DNA of 64,000 bases from Leptobrachium leishanense (GCA_009667805.1 CM019069.1:51768422-51832421), one strand, 5' to 3'; positions 19,031 to 30,990 are shown, numbered from the stretch's first letter. Program-made: numbers and translations. Notes: generated by a model from the sequence alone, not told the origin.

Positions 19031-19454
19031 CAGTCAGTACATTATGATTATGAGTGTGAATCTCCACTGGCACACCAGTGATGCTGACATAGGAACAAAT
19101 AGGCCCAAAAACCTAAGAAATGTCATAATCACATGCTGATTGACAGCTTTCAAGGTGGAGGGAAGATCTTCTATTTGAAGAGCCATCACGGTGATTATGT
19201 ATGGGTATGGGGAGGGATGGTATAGGGTACAAATGGTATAGAAATACTACAGGTTATACCCTGCACAGTGAACAATCTAGAAGTGGGTTCACATCTAGCA
19301 GAATCATGGCTCCTTCTCCTCAAGAAAGTGATTTGATTCTGCAATTGCAGGATCTTTCACCACCAGCTTTTAGGAGGTGCTAACCTTTGGCTCTCTGCAT
19401 CCCAACGGTAATTTGCACCTGCACTTTTTAATCCTTCACTTATCGAATTGCCAA
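19031..19454. other. unassigned DNA
   Basis: No feature recognised. Confidence 0.5.
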
Positions 19455-20676
19455 TTAACCACTTGGATGCTGAGGACGCGCTCAGCGCGTCCTCAGCATT
19501 CCCGCTGGTATGCGGAGGACGCGCTGAGCGCGTCCTCCCATTGGGGTCAGCGTTCGGCCGCCCCCCCGGTGCGGGCTGACATCCTCGATGTCAGCCGCGC
19601 ATCCGGGACCGCAGCCGCCGGAATTAGGTGTCATCGCGGCAGCGCGATGACACCTAATTCAGGCGCCCCCCCCGCATGTGCGGAGGAGGCGCCTGAAAGG
19701 GAGGGGGGGAGGTCCTTCGGACCTCTCTCCCTCCCGATCGGCGGCTCTGCGGGGGTTAACCCAGGCATCATTTGGAAGGGCACAGCCTGCCCTTCCAAAT
19801 GGTGCCTGGCATTAACCCCTGGGGAGCTGGATCGCGAATCGGCGCTGAAAAGCGCCGGTTCGCGATCCTTTCCCGGAGCTGGCCGACATCTTGGATGTCG
19901 GCCAAGCCTCCGGGAACTCCCCCTGAGGACTGGCGTCATCGTGCGTAGCACGATGACGCCAGTCCTGGACTTAACCCCTAACTGCCACCAACTGTGGAGA
20001 TAGGGAGTTCCAATGAACTCCCTATCTCCCGATCCGTGGCAGTTAGGGGTTAATGTTTGGTATGGTTGGATCGGCCAGAGCATGGCCGTTCCAACGATAC
20101 CAAACACTACTGTGAAAAATGTTGTAAAAAATAAATAAAATGAAAAATAAAAATAAAAAAGAATTTAAAAAACAAATTATATAAAAAAAAACACTTTTTT
20201 TTTCTTTTTTTTGTTTTGTTAATGCAGCAATATTGTTCCCATTTCAATTATAATGTGAACAATGATGCTGCACTAACGATTTTTGTATGCGGTGCGTTTG
20301 TTAAAAATCACGTAATTTTCCCCAAAAAAAATGTAACGAGACCCCATCTCTAATTTTTTTAACAAGCGCACCCCATACAAAATATAACCGCAATTGCTCG
20401 CATGTTAAAATGTGAAAAAAAACACTTTACACATTGTAAATTATTGAAAATACATATTTTATTGCATTTTTTGTTATAATATACAGACATGACATAACGT
20501 ATACATATAATAATGACATATTATGAATCTACCGAGTCTGACGGAAAGAACGATATATAATATGTCTGGGTCATATACTAAAATAAGCCTTCAAAACACG
20601 TTTAAACATGATGCGCAAAACCGGTAAAAATGACCTCAGCACAGGGGCGGGAAAAGCCTCAGCAGCGAAAGGGTTA
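19455..20676 (+). mobile_element. TTAA-type (piggyBac-like) MITE, full length
   Basis: TTAA at 19455-19458 and 20673-20676. The left end TTAACCACTTGGATGCTGAG and inverted right end TTAACCCTTTCGCTGCTGAG match at about 16 of 20 positions. GC-rich hairpins fill the left half: GAGGACGCGCTCAGCGCGTCCTC, the inverted pair around GGTGTCATCGCG, and GCCGACATCTTGGATGTCGGC. The right half is A/T-rich. Same family as 6811-8045 and 4227-4976. Confidence 0.9.
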
Positions 20677-21354
20677 ATGATTGAGCTCCCCGTGTTAGGT
20701 ATAGGATGCGCAAAGTAGACTAAGATCACGCAAGCGCCGATGCGCAAACGGATTTCACCCTGGTGTAGAGTCAGAAATTTAATATGAATGTCAGCCGTTA
20801 AACTCACTTATCCTAGAGGTAACGATTACTTATCGAGATGCTACATTAGCACCAACTATACAATGGAGGTCCATATGTTTTGACTAAATCCACTACCCTT
20901 CATATGATTTTAAACACCCTAAAGAAACTCAAAGAATGTACGAAAAAGAAAAATGAGGGTGTATAGTACATTATGTACAAGGGCGCAGTGGAATTCAACT
21001 TGCTAAAACTGTTGCAAGATCTTTTCTAAATTTCCAGTACTCAATGATGCAAACATGTTAGACTGAGATAAATCACCGCTTGTAACATTTTCCTCTTGGA
21101 AAACCACATATGAGACTAAATGAGACATTTTATATATATAGTAGCAAACAGTCATAGGTACATTTCCTTTAGAAGATCCCATTTGTCTTGTAACCAGAAC
21201 AGATTTTGACAGGCAAGAATGATTGCAATGTTTCATGTTATATTAAAATGAAAAAAGAGCTGGTGTACATACAGAGTAAAGACAAGTAAAACACAACACT
21301 TGATAATGCAAATATATTGAAAATATTTCATCTATAACAGCATGGAATCAAGCA
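20677..21354. other. unassigned DNA with half-palindrome fragment
   Basis: At about 20848-20884 a sequence TAGCACCAACTATACAATGG... resembles the right arm of the palindrome at 21814-21954. Nothing else is recognised. Confidence 0.5.
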
Positions 21355-21812
21355 CAAACCCCTTCACTACCAAGCGACCCCCCCCCCAAAAAAAAATTCA
21401 GGAACCAGTGGTTTTTCAAAAAATCATTTAAATTAATTATACAGTAAGAAATATTTGAGCATATTCTCAGTGTCTTCCGTACTGTAATAATCAGTTTGGC
21501 AGGCAGATGTTGCCATCTACTGGCCAAATGGAGTTACTGCAGTTAGAGCTGCAGCTCCTGGTTCCCTGCATTGGCTGCTGAAAGGCCAATAATGGCATTC
21601 AATTAGATGATTTTAGACAGATTGGGCATTATACCCACAGGGCTAAAACTTTGGGGCACCTTATGCAGCCCAAAACCAAGCACAATTCATTTGCAGCAAA
21701 CAGATTTCAGTGTTTGTCCTGCACAGCTGCAGATCGAGATAACTCAATATTGTGCACCTGATGGTGCCTTTGAAGAATCGAGTTATCTAGATCTCAGTAG
21801 TGAAGGGGTTAA
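21355..21812 (+). mobile_element. TTAA-type MITE (CCCCTTCACTACCAAG family)
   Basis: The left end is ACCCCTTCACTACCAAGCG with the flanking TTAA decayed to CAAA. The right end is GTAGTGAAGGGGTTAA. The interior has TTCAGGAACCAGTGGTTTTT, CTGCCAAACTG/GCCATCTACTGGCC and an inner stem around AGATCGAGATAACTC...GAGTTATCTAGATCT. Relatives are at 32223-32667 (inverted), 38132-38508 and 46046-46422. Confidence 0.85.
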
Positions 21813-21813
21813 G

Positions 21814-21954
21814 AATATAGGGCAGTATTACAATGTTGGTGCTAACTTAACCAGAGCTGTTGTAAACTTAAAACTTCCATAGGCTATAATGGCTCTGGGA
21901 AGTTTACAACAGCTCTGGTTAAGTTAGCACCAACTATGTAATATGGCCCATATT
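21814..21954. repeat. 141-bp near-perfect palindrome (foldback element)
   Basis: The arms AATATAGGGCAGTATTAC and TAATATGGCCCATATT enclose TGGTGCTAACTTAACCAGAGC and its complement. There is a central AAACTTAAAACTTCC...GGGAAGTTT turn. The arms pair for about 60 bp with few mismatches. It lies directly after the TTAA MITE. It is probably a foldback MITE; a half copy is at 20848-20884. Confidence 0.8.
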
Positions 21955-21983
21955 GTTTTAAAAAAACACGTTTTTTTTTGTTT

Positions 21984-22125
21984 TGAGAAAGTATTTTACC
22001 CAGATGGATACATTGAGATTTCTCTCGTTTTCAAGTATGTCCTGGGTGGCGAGTACGAACATGGGTCTCCACAGTCTCCATGGTTATAGAGCAGTGATGT
22101 TACCTCTACTCCACCCAGACGGTAT
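21984..22125 (+). repeat. dispersed repeat fragment (AGAAAGTATTTTACC... family)
   Basis: Starts AGAAAGTATTTTACCCAGATGG, then TTTTCAAGTATGTCCTGGGTGG and GGGTCTCCACAG. It matches 49531-49725 with an internal deletion. Confidence 0.65.
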
Positions 22126-22738
22126 TTACTTATGATTCTATGGCGCAGAGGATAAAGAGATAACCCCCCCCCCCATTGGACCCTATCAGAACAGGAACCT
22201 TTGAACAAATACCCAGTGTCCATCTGCAGACCCTAACTTGCACATGTTTTTATAGAGCTCTCACTTGTCTCAGTGTGCTCCAGCAGGTGCTGCCTGTGGC
22301 TGTGTGCAGCACTCCTGCCAGCATTGTGACTCGCCCTTAATAGAGTTGATAATAGGGAGGTTTAAAGCCTTTACAAAGCAAAACAAATTGACAAACCTCT
22401 TTATTAGAAAACTGAAATGGGTTCCTTATCAGCTTGATCCCAGAAGTGTCCATAGAGATACATGAAAATAGTATTACTGTTGTCAAAGAACATGATAACC
22501 GCTAAATATTCACTTGAAAAAAGCATGCATTAAGGTTACAAAATTCATAACATCATTCTAATGTTGAGTATACATTAAAAGGAAATACAGCCCACAAATA
22601 TTGAAAGGGATTTGCAAACATTTAATCCTTTCGCTACCAGAAACTTGTAAACTCAATTTTACGCTGAAATGCAATAAATACCAATACATTTTGCATATAA
22701 CTTCACTTTTGCATGCCTTTTAATACACATTTATTAGT
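22126..22738. other. unassigned DNA
   Basis: A C-run lies at 22163-22174. The sequence at 22622-22660 (TTTAATCCTTTCGCTACCAG) resembles a TTAA-MITE terminus without a partner. Confidence 0.4.
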
Positions 22739-23223
22739 GTGACAGATCTTAGATCTCATATCTGTCAATGCCGCTTCCAGGACGGACCCGTCCGGTGTTC
22801 TCCACAGCAGGCCTCCTGCCCTATTCTCAGTCCTTAGATGAAGCTTAAGGACTGGGACATGTAGAGAGCCTGCTAGCATCCCCCAGAAATAAAATGAGGA
22901 TGTATATCTGGAGGTTTTCAGGCTCAGAATGGAACTCTTTTAATTGGGGACAGGCACACATATTTATAAGGTCAAACACCGGTCGTTTACATACACAAAG
23001 CCTGACCCTAGAATGGAATAAACATTCGCTCAACATTCCTAGACAGACAGGACAATGGCAATCGTGATGAAATACAGCAGATAATGGGACAGTGTTTGAC
23101 TGACGCAGCAGATTAACAAACTGGTCAAAAATAAACAGATATTAACACATTTTCTATGAAAATTACTTATGCTGGCATAATATTGTCTTGGCTTCAAGCA
23201 CATGCAAAATTACCCTCTCACAA
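22739..23223 (+). repeat. possible solo LTR
   Basis: Starts TGTGACAGATC and ends CTCTCACA, an inverted TGTGA/TCACA pair, with AATAAA near 22887 and a length of 485 bp. No flanking duplication was found, so this is tentative. Confidence 0.35.
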
Positions 23224-23693
23224 CAAGGGTCTACAAAGATGAGTTCAAAGCCCATAGACCAGAAGGAAATGAGTTTTGATTGGCTGGGGGTACCACTTGA
23301 AGTAAATTAAATTCTGTGAATAGTGGCATTTACAGTAAATGCGGCAAATTCAAAGTTTATTTTTACATTTTTTAAGTGCACGCATGTGTGTGTATGTGGT
23401 TGATTTCTGGCTTCAGAACTCCCTTTCAATCGTTAGTAATTATTTTTACAGAATATAATCGTCAGGATTTTTTATCTGGTGTTTTTTTTGTAATCCTAAA
23501 ATGGAAAGTGTGAATCAAGTCTATCTTCCGAAAAATACAGTTTTCCGGAAAAATTCCAAAGGCAAATTTGGACCAAATAAATATGAAATACGTTTCCCCT
23601 TTGGGCCTCATTCACACGATACGCGTTGTTTAATTTTTTTTGCGTATGTGCGCGTATATCCCCGCACATACGCGCCTAATAAAAAAGTGCGGT

Positions 23694-25075
23694 TTTTTTA
23701 CATCCCTGGCATCGAGTGTGTCTCGGGGTTAACTTTCAGTGCTGAAAGCAGTAACCCAGAGCCACACTCGGGCTGCCGCAGGATACATTACCTGTCCCTG
23801 CGCTCAGGGCCGGATTAAGATCTCTATGGGCCTGGAGCTGAATATTTTGGTGGGCTTTTTTCGTAATTTAGTGAAATGACAACATATTTTAGGCTATTTA
23901 ATATTGCATATGGAGGTATATCTAAGCAGGTAGATACTGTTTGAGTAAATTTCCAGACTGCAATCATCACAGCGTGTAAAATTATTTTTTCATATTTTAT
24001 CATCCAAACCTCTGGTTATATATTCTATAGGGAATTCTTGTTAAAAAAAAATTAAATGGGAACCTGTAACTGCATTTTTCTGAGAAAATATACAATTTTA
24101 GCCAAAAAATGTGATATTTCCCATGTGCTTTGGATAATGGTGTTTTATGAATAGTACGACTATGAATAAAACACTGTCCTTGCTCCCAACGTGGGAAAAG
24201 AAACGGTAATGGCAGTGGTATTGCTAATTTTATACGTGACAAATGGACAATACCATCGCTTTGGAACAAAAATAAAGTTTTTTGTTTTCTTTTTCTTTTA
24301 GATTTTACATTGTCATGTTTGGTATCAATGCAAAGGCCAGACTCTGTCCTGTCTGACACGACACCTCAGTTGACCTTGTGAGGTGTAAAGATTAGTGGCG
24401 CAGGGTTCCAAAGCCCCCAGTGCACTTCGCTGCATTGTGGCGATTTAGGTTCTTGATGTAACAATTCGTACTAATGGAGTGTACCATCACCTCCACGCTT
24501 GTTAGTGACATGAAAAATGAGATGGTGAGTTACTGCAGCATCATTGTTCCCTTTATAACTGAAAAATATTGCTGTGTTAGAAAGAAAAATAAAAAAATAT
24601 TTTTTATTTTATTTTTATTGTTACATAAAACCTGGTCATGTTTGGTATCATTGGAAAGGTCATGCTCTGACCTTTCCGGTGATACCTCACATGACCCTGT
24701 AGCTGCTATGGAGGTGGATATATAGTGGTCCAAATGCCCATCAATGCAGACAAATTTATCTTTTCTGTGGGCCTATTCTGGGGCATGGGCCTGGAGCTGC
24801 TGCTCCATCTGCCCCTATGTTAATCCGGCCCTGCCTGCGCTCCCTCACTGATCCCCGCTGTCTCCTCCGGCGATCGTGGAGTTTTACTTCCTGGTTCTCT
24901 TCACGTGAGAAGGGAACCAGGAAGTAAAACTCCGCGATCGCCGGAGGAGACAGCGGGGATCAGCGAGGGAGCGCAGGGACAGGTAATGTATGCAGCCCGA
25001 GTGTGGCTCTGGGTTACTGCTTTCAGCACTGAAAGTTAACCCCGAGCCACACTCGGGAACACCGTCGGGGGGTTA
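23694..25075. mobile_element. TTAA-type double-hairpin MITE, middle of nest
   Basis: The right end GGGGGGTTAA is clear and the left end TTACATCCCTGGC is slightly decayed. Minus its insert it matches 15209-15609: GAGTGTGTCTCGGGGTTAAC, an inner stem around GGAAGTAAAACTCCGCGATC, and GAGCCACACTCGGG. The whole element folds back on itself. Confidence 0.8.
23805..24833. mobile_element. hAT-like MITE (CAGGGCCGGATTAA), core of nest
   Basis: TIR CAGGGCCGGATTAAGA against CAGGGCCGGATTAACATAG, with perfect 8-bp duplications CCTGCGCT (23797-23804 and 24834-24841). The 1029-bp interior is A/T-rich and non-coding. It contains two copies of the GGTATCA-TGG-AAGG module that also occurs in the TTAA MITEs. Confidence 0.92.
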
Positions 25076-25307
25076 AACCTGTTAAAGTACGCGTGTATAC
25101 GTGTGCGTATACAAGGCAAACACGCGCAAAAACAGAGAAATATGCTGCCGGACGCAGCTCGGTTCCATTCTGTTTTTGCACGCGTTTACGCAAAGCAAAT
25201 ATACGGCTCCATACGTTGCTATGTATATGGAGCCATTTATTTACATATATTCCATATAGTACAATATGCTTATACGCGTGTACGTGCGTTTCAGTGTGAA
25301 TGAGGCC

Positions 25308-26206
25308 TTAAGGTTAATGCGTGCTTTATTTTAGCACAACTTGCCATAATTTCTATTGTAAGGTAATAGGATTTTAATAAGAATATGCATTTAAACCAGC
25401 ATCATCTTCCCCTTTCTTTTGTATATCTAACTCATTTGCTGTTATTTATCTAACAGTTAAATTTAGCAGCTGTGGTATATTTCACACACAACAATATACC
25501 ATCTGTTGTAGTTTAGGGGATAGTTCACATGAAGCATGCTCTTGCGTGTTCAGAGGTTACTCCGGTGCAGCTTATAACATAATTATGTCATTATCTTCTC
25601 TCAAAATATGTATCTCGTCTCCAAGAGACGTATTTTGGTTCTTATTGTCAAAAATGCTACTTTTTCAATTTTTCGTATTTTTTTCTGTTTTTACTTCTCC
25701 TTACATTACCTTTCCACTGGGCATAACCTGAACTGTTGCCTAAGAAAAAATGAATACATGATTCATCACTACAAAAAAGATTAAAATATTAATAATTTAT
25801 TCACAGTTTAGTAAGTTATTTTAGCATAGGTTATACCCATAATATTTGATTATGCTAATATTATTCTAATGAAGAAGATCCAGGGCAGTGAGTAAGATGG
25901 TATCTTTGTATGTGACTGTGCGTGATTTTATTGCATTAGTAGTAATAAAGCCAATATGATAAAATAAAATAAATAGGATTAATAACAATGTCATAATGCA
26001 TTTGTATCTGCTGGAAATGACAGATACAGTAATGATATTGTAATACGTAGTTAGTTATCATTTCTTATTTAGTGTTAAGAGAGAGGTGGAATATGATGAT
26101 ACTAAAACTAGACTTGAAAAAGCAAAGTATTAAATTAGAATAATTGCACAGCTGCAGAATATACACATGCAGAAATAATATATTCACGCAGGTAATTAAA
26201 CACCTT
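25308..26206. other. unassigned A/T-rich DNA
   Basis: No gene or element recognised. Confidence 0.5.
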
Positions 26207-26872
26207 GGGCTCTATTACATTCTTCGCGCAAAAATGTGCGCGTGCGCAAAAACGCATTAACGCGAGGGGAAAAACCCTTCGCGCTGAACGTCAAATTACG
26301 ACGTTCGCGCACAAAATGCACGTTAACGTCTAACGCGAGTTACCCTGCGCGAGTGAAAGTTCATGCGCGCATCCCATACTTAACATTGTGAGCGAAAATG
26401 CGTTTGTGCACTGGTACGCAGCTGGTATTACAAACTATACGCAACTTTTTACGAACGACGTTTGAGCACATAATTTTAACGTCTTTGAAAAGCTGGTGGT
26501 AACGGCAAATCTGAACGTTGTGGCCGAAACGAAATACACCAGCACGAAAAGAAAAAATACAGCACAGTATAGTTACACATTCTACACATACCCAAACAAT
26601 AAATTTTAAATTGCTGCAGCGCATATACTCAGATTGATTTTGACAGGAGCAAAAACTGAACGGGAGACAATTGTGGTTCTTAATTCTGATTGCCCACCGA
26701 TTTCTGCGTGCAGCGTTAATTTGCGCTCGTTTTCGCGCGATATTTTCGGACGGATGAAAAAATGCGCTCGGATCGTAATACCAGCGTTAATTTATGCGCG
26801 TTAACGTTTAATGCTGAGCGCAAAAAAATTGCGTTGCGCCTACGAATTTGCGCAGAGATTGTAATAGAGCCC
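26207..26872. mobile_element. CpG-rich MITE (GGGCTCTATTAC TIR)
   Basis: The ends GGGCTCTATTAC match exactly as inverted repeats, flanked by CTT (26204-26206 and 26873-26875). Both terminal regions are dense in GCGC, ACGCG and AACGTT words (for example AAAATGTGCGCGTGCGC). It has no transposase. The 3-bp TSD and GGGC start suggest Harbinger. Confidence 0.75.
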
Positions 26873-27172
26873 CTTGTATCTAACATACACATTAGCCTTA
26901 TACTGAAGTCCGGCCCATTTTTTCTAGATAAGTATAACCTGATTAAAGAGGGAAAAACATGATGGATACAGTACATGGAAGATTCTGCGTAGAGAAACCT
27001 GGCATTTCCATTGAATTATACTGTTTGACGCTGATTAAGCAATGTAAAGAAATCCAAGTAAAAAAAAAGTGCTCTGGGTTTACACATCGTTGTTCCTATG
27101 TATGTATAGTTAGGACTTAGCAGCTATGACTTATATAAATTGCAAAAAACGGGATAAAGAATTTATAGCATA

Positions 27173-27699
27173 TACACTGCATGGCTAAAAGAAGTCACAC
27201 ACTCTAATATTTCATTGGACTTCCTTTTGTTTTGATTACAGCACGCATTAGATAAGCTCACGCAATGTCACACCATTTATTTCCATCCAGAGTCGCATTA
27301 ATTTGTGGCCAAGATCTTGTATTGATGATGGGAGAGTCGGAGCGCTGCGTAAAGTCTTCTCCAGCACATTATCACATAGATTCTCAATGGGGTTAAGGTC
27401 TGGACTGTGCTGTGGCCAATCCATGTGTGAAAATGATGTCTCATGCTCCCTGAACCACTCTTGCACAATTTGAACCTGATGAATCCTGGCATTGCCATCT
27501 TGGAATATGCCCACTGTGCCATCAGGGAAGAAAAACCCATTAATGGAAAAACCTGCTTATTCAGTATAGTCAGGGACTCAACTGACTTTCTTGTTTGGGC
27601 ACATAACGTTTCCGAACCTAGACTCGACCAATTGAAGCAACTCCAGCTCATAACAGGCTTGTAAAGTAGAAAGTGACTTTTTTTTGACCAAGCAGTGTA
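27173..27699 (-). mobile_element. Tc1/mariner element, internally deleted
   Basis: The ends TACACTGCATGGCTAAAAG and, inverted, TACACTGCTTGGTCAAAAA form the TIRs, including the TA target. The ~530-bp copy keeps only a broken C-terminal transposase on the minus strand. Confidence 0.8.
27248..27651 (-). pseudogene. Tc1-like transposase C-terminal fragment
   Basis: Two overlapping minus-strand frames carry a GNARIH segment (from the second catalytic Asp region) and [14 protein letters not shown], which contains the third catalytic Glu. The HTH DNA-binding half is absent and a frameshift separates the parts. Confidence 0.8.
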
Positions 27700-28041
27700 C
27701 AGTACATGATATTAGAAATTAAAGTATTGTTTGGATACAGCTTCTATATCATAAGGAAGAAAATTAACTTAATGGGCTTTGAGGCTCTGGTAAATAAGGA
27801 ACATAAGCTCAAATAACTGTTACAAATAACAAAGGAATAATACACTGCTTCCATAGGTGTCCAATATGACCTCACAAGTGGTACAGAATAATATTTCATT
27901 GCCTAGGGCAGTGATGAACATTACAATTTTCACTTCACATTTTTGAACCTACATAGCCCATGATGAAGAGCCATCCTTAAGGCTTCATTGGGTATGTTCT
28001 TAAACCTGTTGGGTATACAAAGGTTAGCCGTCACTGCCATG

Positions 28042-28425
28042 GGGCACTATTCCCTGGTTAAAGCTAAAATGTGGACACTAAAGGGGAAAATCTGTGCCTG
28101 CAGTTTTCCTAGTAGCGTCCCAATTTTAGCGTGATATTCTGGGGCAGGCGGTACTTCGGCAACTTGCCCCGGAACGCAGTGTTAACTGCTGGGATACTTG
28201 AGGTAGTGCTTGCGCGCTGCCCGAAGTATCACCTCCTGGAGTCCTGAATTCAGGCCGTCTCTCGGCATCCAATGGCACGAGGCTCACGCCGGCTGCGGGG
28301 AGAGGCCAAGGGGGCCCATTGAAGACAGCGGGCGTACCTGTACGCCCTGTGACTTCAAGACCCACCCACTGCACAGACTTACTCATCCAAACGCTATTGT
28401 TAGCGTTCACTAAGGAATAGAGCCC
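28042..28425. mobile_element. MITE (GGGCTCTATTCC TIR)
   Basis: The left end GGGCACTATTCCCTGGTTAA pairs with the inverted right end GGGCTCTATTCCTTAGTGAA, followed by a shared GCTAA. Flanks are ATG and ATA. It has a GC-rich core with short hairpins and no coding capacity. The termini resemble 26207-26872. Confidence 0.6.
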
Positions 28426-30924
28426 ATATAGACTTGCGATACGCAAGACAACATCAATTGTTCATTCATCACGTTGATTGGCTTAATATTCTGTTGTATT
28501 CTTAAATTACTGGTTTAAAATATTTAATATATGATGAGAGTTAGCAAAAAATAAAGATGGCGAGTACAGATAACACATATATATATATATATATAATGGT
28601 CCACTCATATAAAGTGAGACACAGTCAGGCAGTGGTAGGGGTATTTTGAAATTAAAATTAAAAGTGAAAAGGATACATATTCATTCTGAATTACATTTGA
28701 TTGTTGAAATGTGGCTTGGCACAATGTTTACGTTCTCCAAATTGTTCGAATGTGATCCCTGAAGATTGGAGTTTGTTTCTTGGCCAGCAGTGCTTTATGA
28801 GAACACATGTGCTCTGCGTCAGCAGTGCCAGGAATGGATACACGCCCAAGACATGCTATGACTGGCATAAGATCAAAGTTACAATGCTTGATGTAGGTGT
28901 TACAGAGTTAAATAATGGATCTGTTTCCCATGGCTGGCAAGTATGTTTCTGTTAATTGTGTTAATAAACAGCTGTGACTGCTCCCATCCTTACTGCATGC
29001 ATGTACTCTCTGAATTTATGACGGGGCTTTAGCCTTACGTAAGGGTGTCGTTGTTTATCACTTTTGTAAAGGAAATTCATATTACAATCAGATATATGGT
29101 CTATATTGATTACAATCATGCAGAAATATATCATGCTGTATATATGAAGCACAGCACTGGGACAAATTCTAGATGTCAGAAGAGGCACATCTCTTGTAGT
29201 TCTAGATGAAATGTCCTTAAAAGAAACCTCTTCTTTACCACTTACCTCTTCTTAGAATGGGTAGTAGTAGAAAGTGAGAGGCCGACTCACATTTCCTACA
29301 TCAATCTCCACAGGAGCCAACACACTGTTCCACAGGTTTGTGTTTCACATTTACCTAGTGGAAACGTTGGTCACTGGCTGCAGAATGTGAGGAGTGCTTT
29401 CCCATTATACGCTGCAAACAAAAAAAACTTTTTATTGGTGTTTTTGGAAATTTATAAAAATATATCATTTAAATATTCCTGCTTACAAAAGAGTTAATAC
29501 TAATCTGCAGCAACAATCAGGAGCCCAACAATTCACCTCTCTTTCCAACTGGATCACAGTAGTGGGAGGGAATATTGCCACTTTGTTCAGTGTTGAGGAG
29601 TATGCGTAAAGAGAGTGAGGTTATTATATAAGGAGGTATTAGAAAACAAGACAAAAGTGCATTCAACAAAATGGTAAAAATGTAAATTATTTGCAAAGAT
29701 ATAAAGAGGGTCATGATGAGGTGGGTAGTAGATGGAATAAAGTTTGAACTCATGCTCCACATCGAGGGCTAACATTCCCCGTGCAAGGTGCAGACCCACC
29801 CATGTTGGGGTATGCTGCAGGAGGTGACGGTCCTATGTCCTGGTGCACACATCTCTTGCATTGTTTGCAGAGTGTGCATCAGAGAATGCATTCCTACAGT
29901 TACAGCTGCCTTCTGACCAGTCTCACCTGGGAGAAAGTTTCTCTGCCAAGTTGGTTTTGGTCCTGCAGCGGTTCAAGCAAAAGTCATTGGTGGCCTTGCA
30001 TAAGATTACTGTCCAGGAGACTGAACCAATAAGATGATGTATCCTTAATTTAATATCCACATGTGAAGCATTGATTCATCCAAGGAGAAGACCCCACTAT
30101 GAGGTTGGACCAAGCCCTGAGGACTAAAACCCCACTTCTTCTAAGCAAGAATCACAAAAGCACCGAACATTCATGTAAGGGTCATATTAGGAGCTTTATA
30201 AAGGACAATTTGTCACACAACATTCCAACTCCTAACTGGAGCATTTCTCAACTATCCTCAACTGAGTACATCATGGAATAATTACTGTGTACAACAAAAG
30301 CTCTCCTTGATACAAATAATGAAGAACATATGCATAATATATCTCTTTTATTTCTCTAGAATCTAGTTTGTTTACAATCAATAAACAACCAAAAATTTCA
30401 AAAGAACCTTGCAACAGGGACGTGCATTCAGGGGTGGCAGGGGAGGCAGGGCCTCCCCTGCCATTCCAGTAAATTAATGTGCTCATTGTGCTGCAATGAC
30501 ATGTACTGTATGTATAGTTAATCTGTAAATAAAATGTTATTCATTGAAAAAAAGTTTTATTTCAAGGCTTACAATGCTTTTACATTGTGCAGGAGCATCA
30601 GATGTATTTCCCCAAAAGTTCATATGAATTTCTGAGCTTTAGACACAATACAAGAACCATTTAATTTTCAGCCGTAGCCATACAGCTGTGGTCATCTTTA
30701 CACAGAGGTCAATGAGCTTCACAGCAGATTTAGATGTTTTTAATTCTTTCTTTCTGTCCAGTGTTTTGCCAAAACCTTCTGTTGGGCACATAATTCTACA
30801 TCGAGAATTATTAAACCTTTCTCCTCACAGATAAAGCTTTAATGTAAATAATATTAATTCGCTGTGACTTTCCGTATGGAATAAATATATATTTATTTAT
30901 ATTATTTTTTATTTGTATATATCC
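28426..30924. other. unassigned A/T-rich DNA
   Basis: Holds an (AT)n microsatellite at 28577-28597 and a short strong hairpin at 30437-30466 (GGCAGGGGAGGC pairing with GCCTCCCCTGCC). No ORF with recognisable motifs. Confidence 0.5.
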
Positions 30925-30990
30925 AGGACATTCTTGAAAACAAGAGAAATCTCAATGTATCCTTCCCGGTAAAATACTTTATGAATAAAT
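30925..30990 (-). repeat. inverted fragment of AGAAAGTATTTTACC family
   Basis: Its complement reads GTATTTTACCGGGAAGGATACATTGAGATTTCTC... as at 49538. A truncated copy. Confidence 0.6.

Larger units (their letters stand above)
23604..25307. mobile_element. Harbinger-like MITE (GGCCTCATTCACAC), outer shell of a triple nest
   Basis: The ends are GGCCTCATTCACACGATACG and, inverted, GGCCTCATTCACACTGAAAC, flanked by TTG and TTA, a near 3-bp duplication. Own sequence (23604-23693 and 25076-25307) is packed with ACGCG/TACGCG/GCGTATA words. It was interrupted by a TTAA MITE that was itself hit by a hAT-like MITE. Confidence 0.7.

Noticed and set aside
19377..20003. 208-codon frame
   Set aside because: Crosses the boundary of a TTAA MITE and reads through GC-rich hairpins; no domain.
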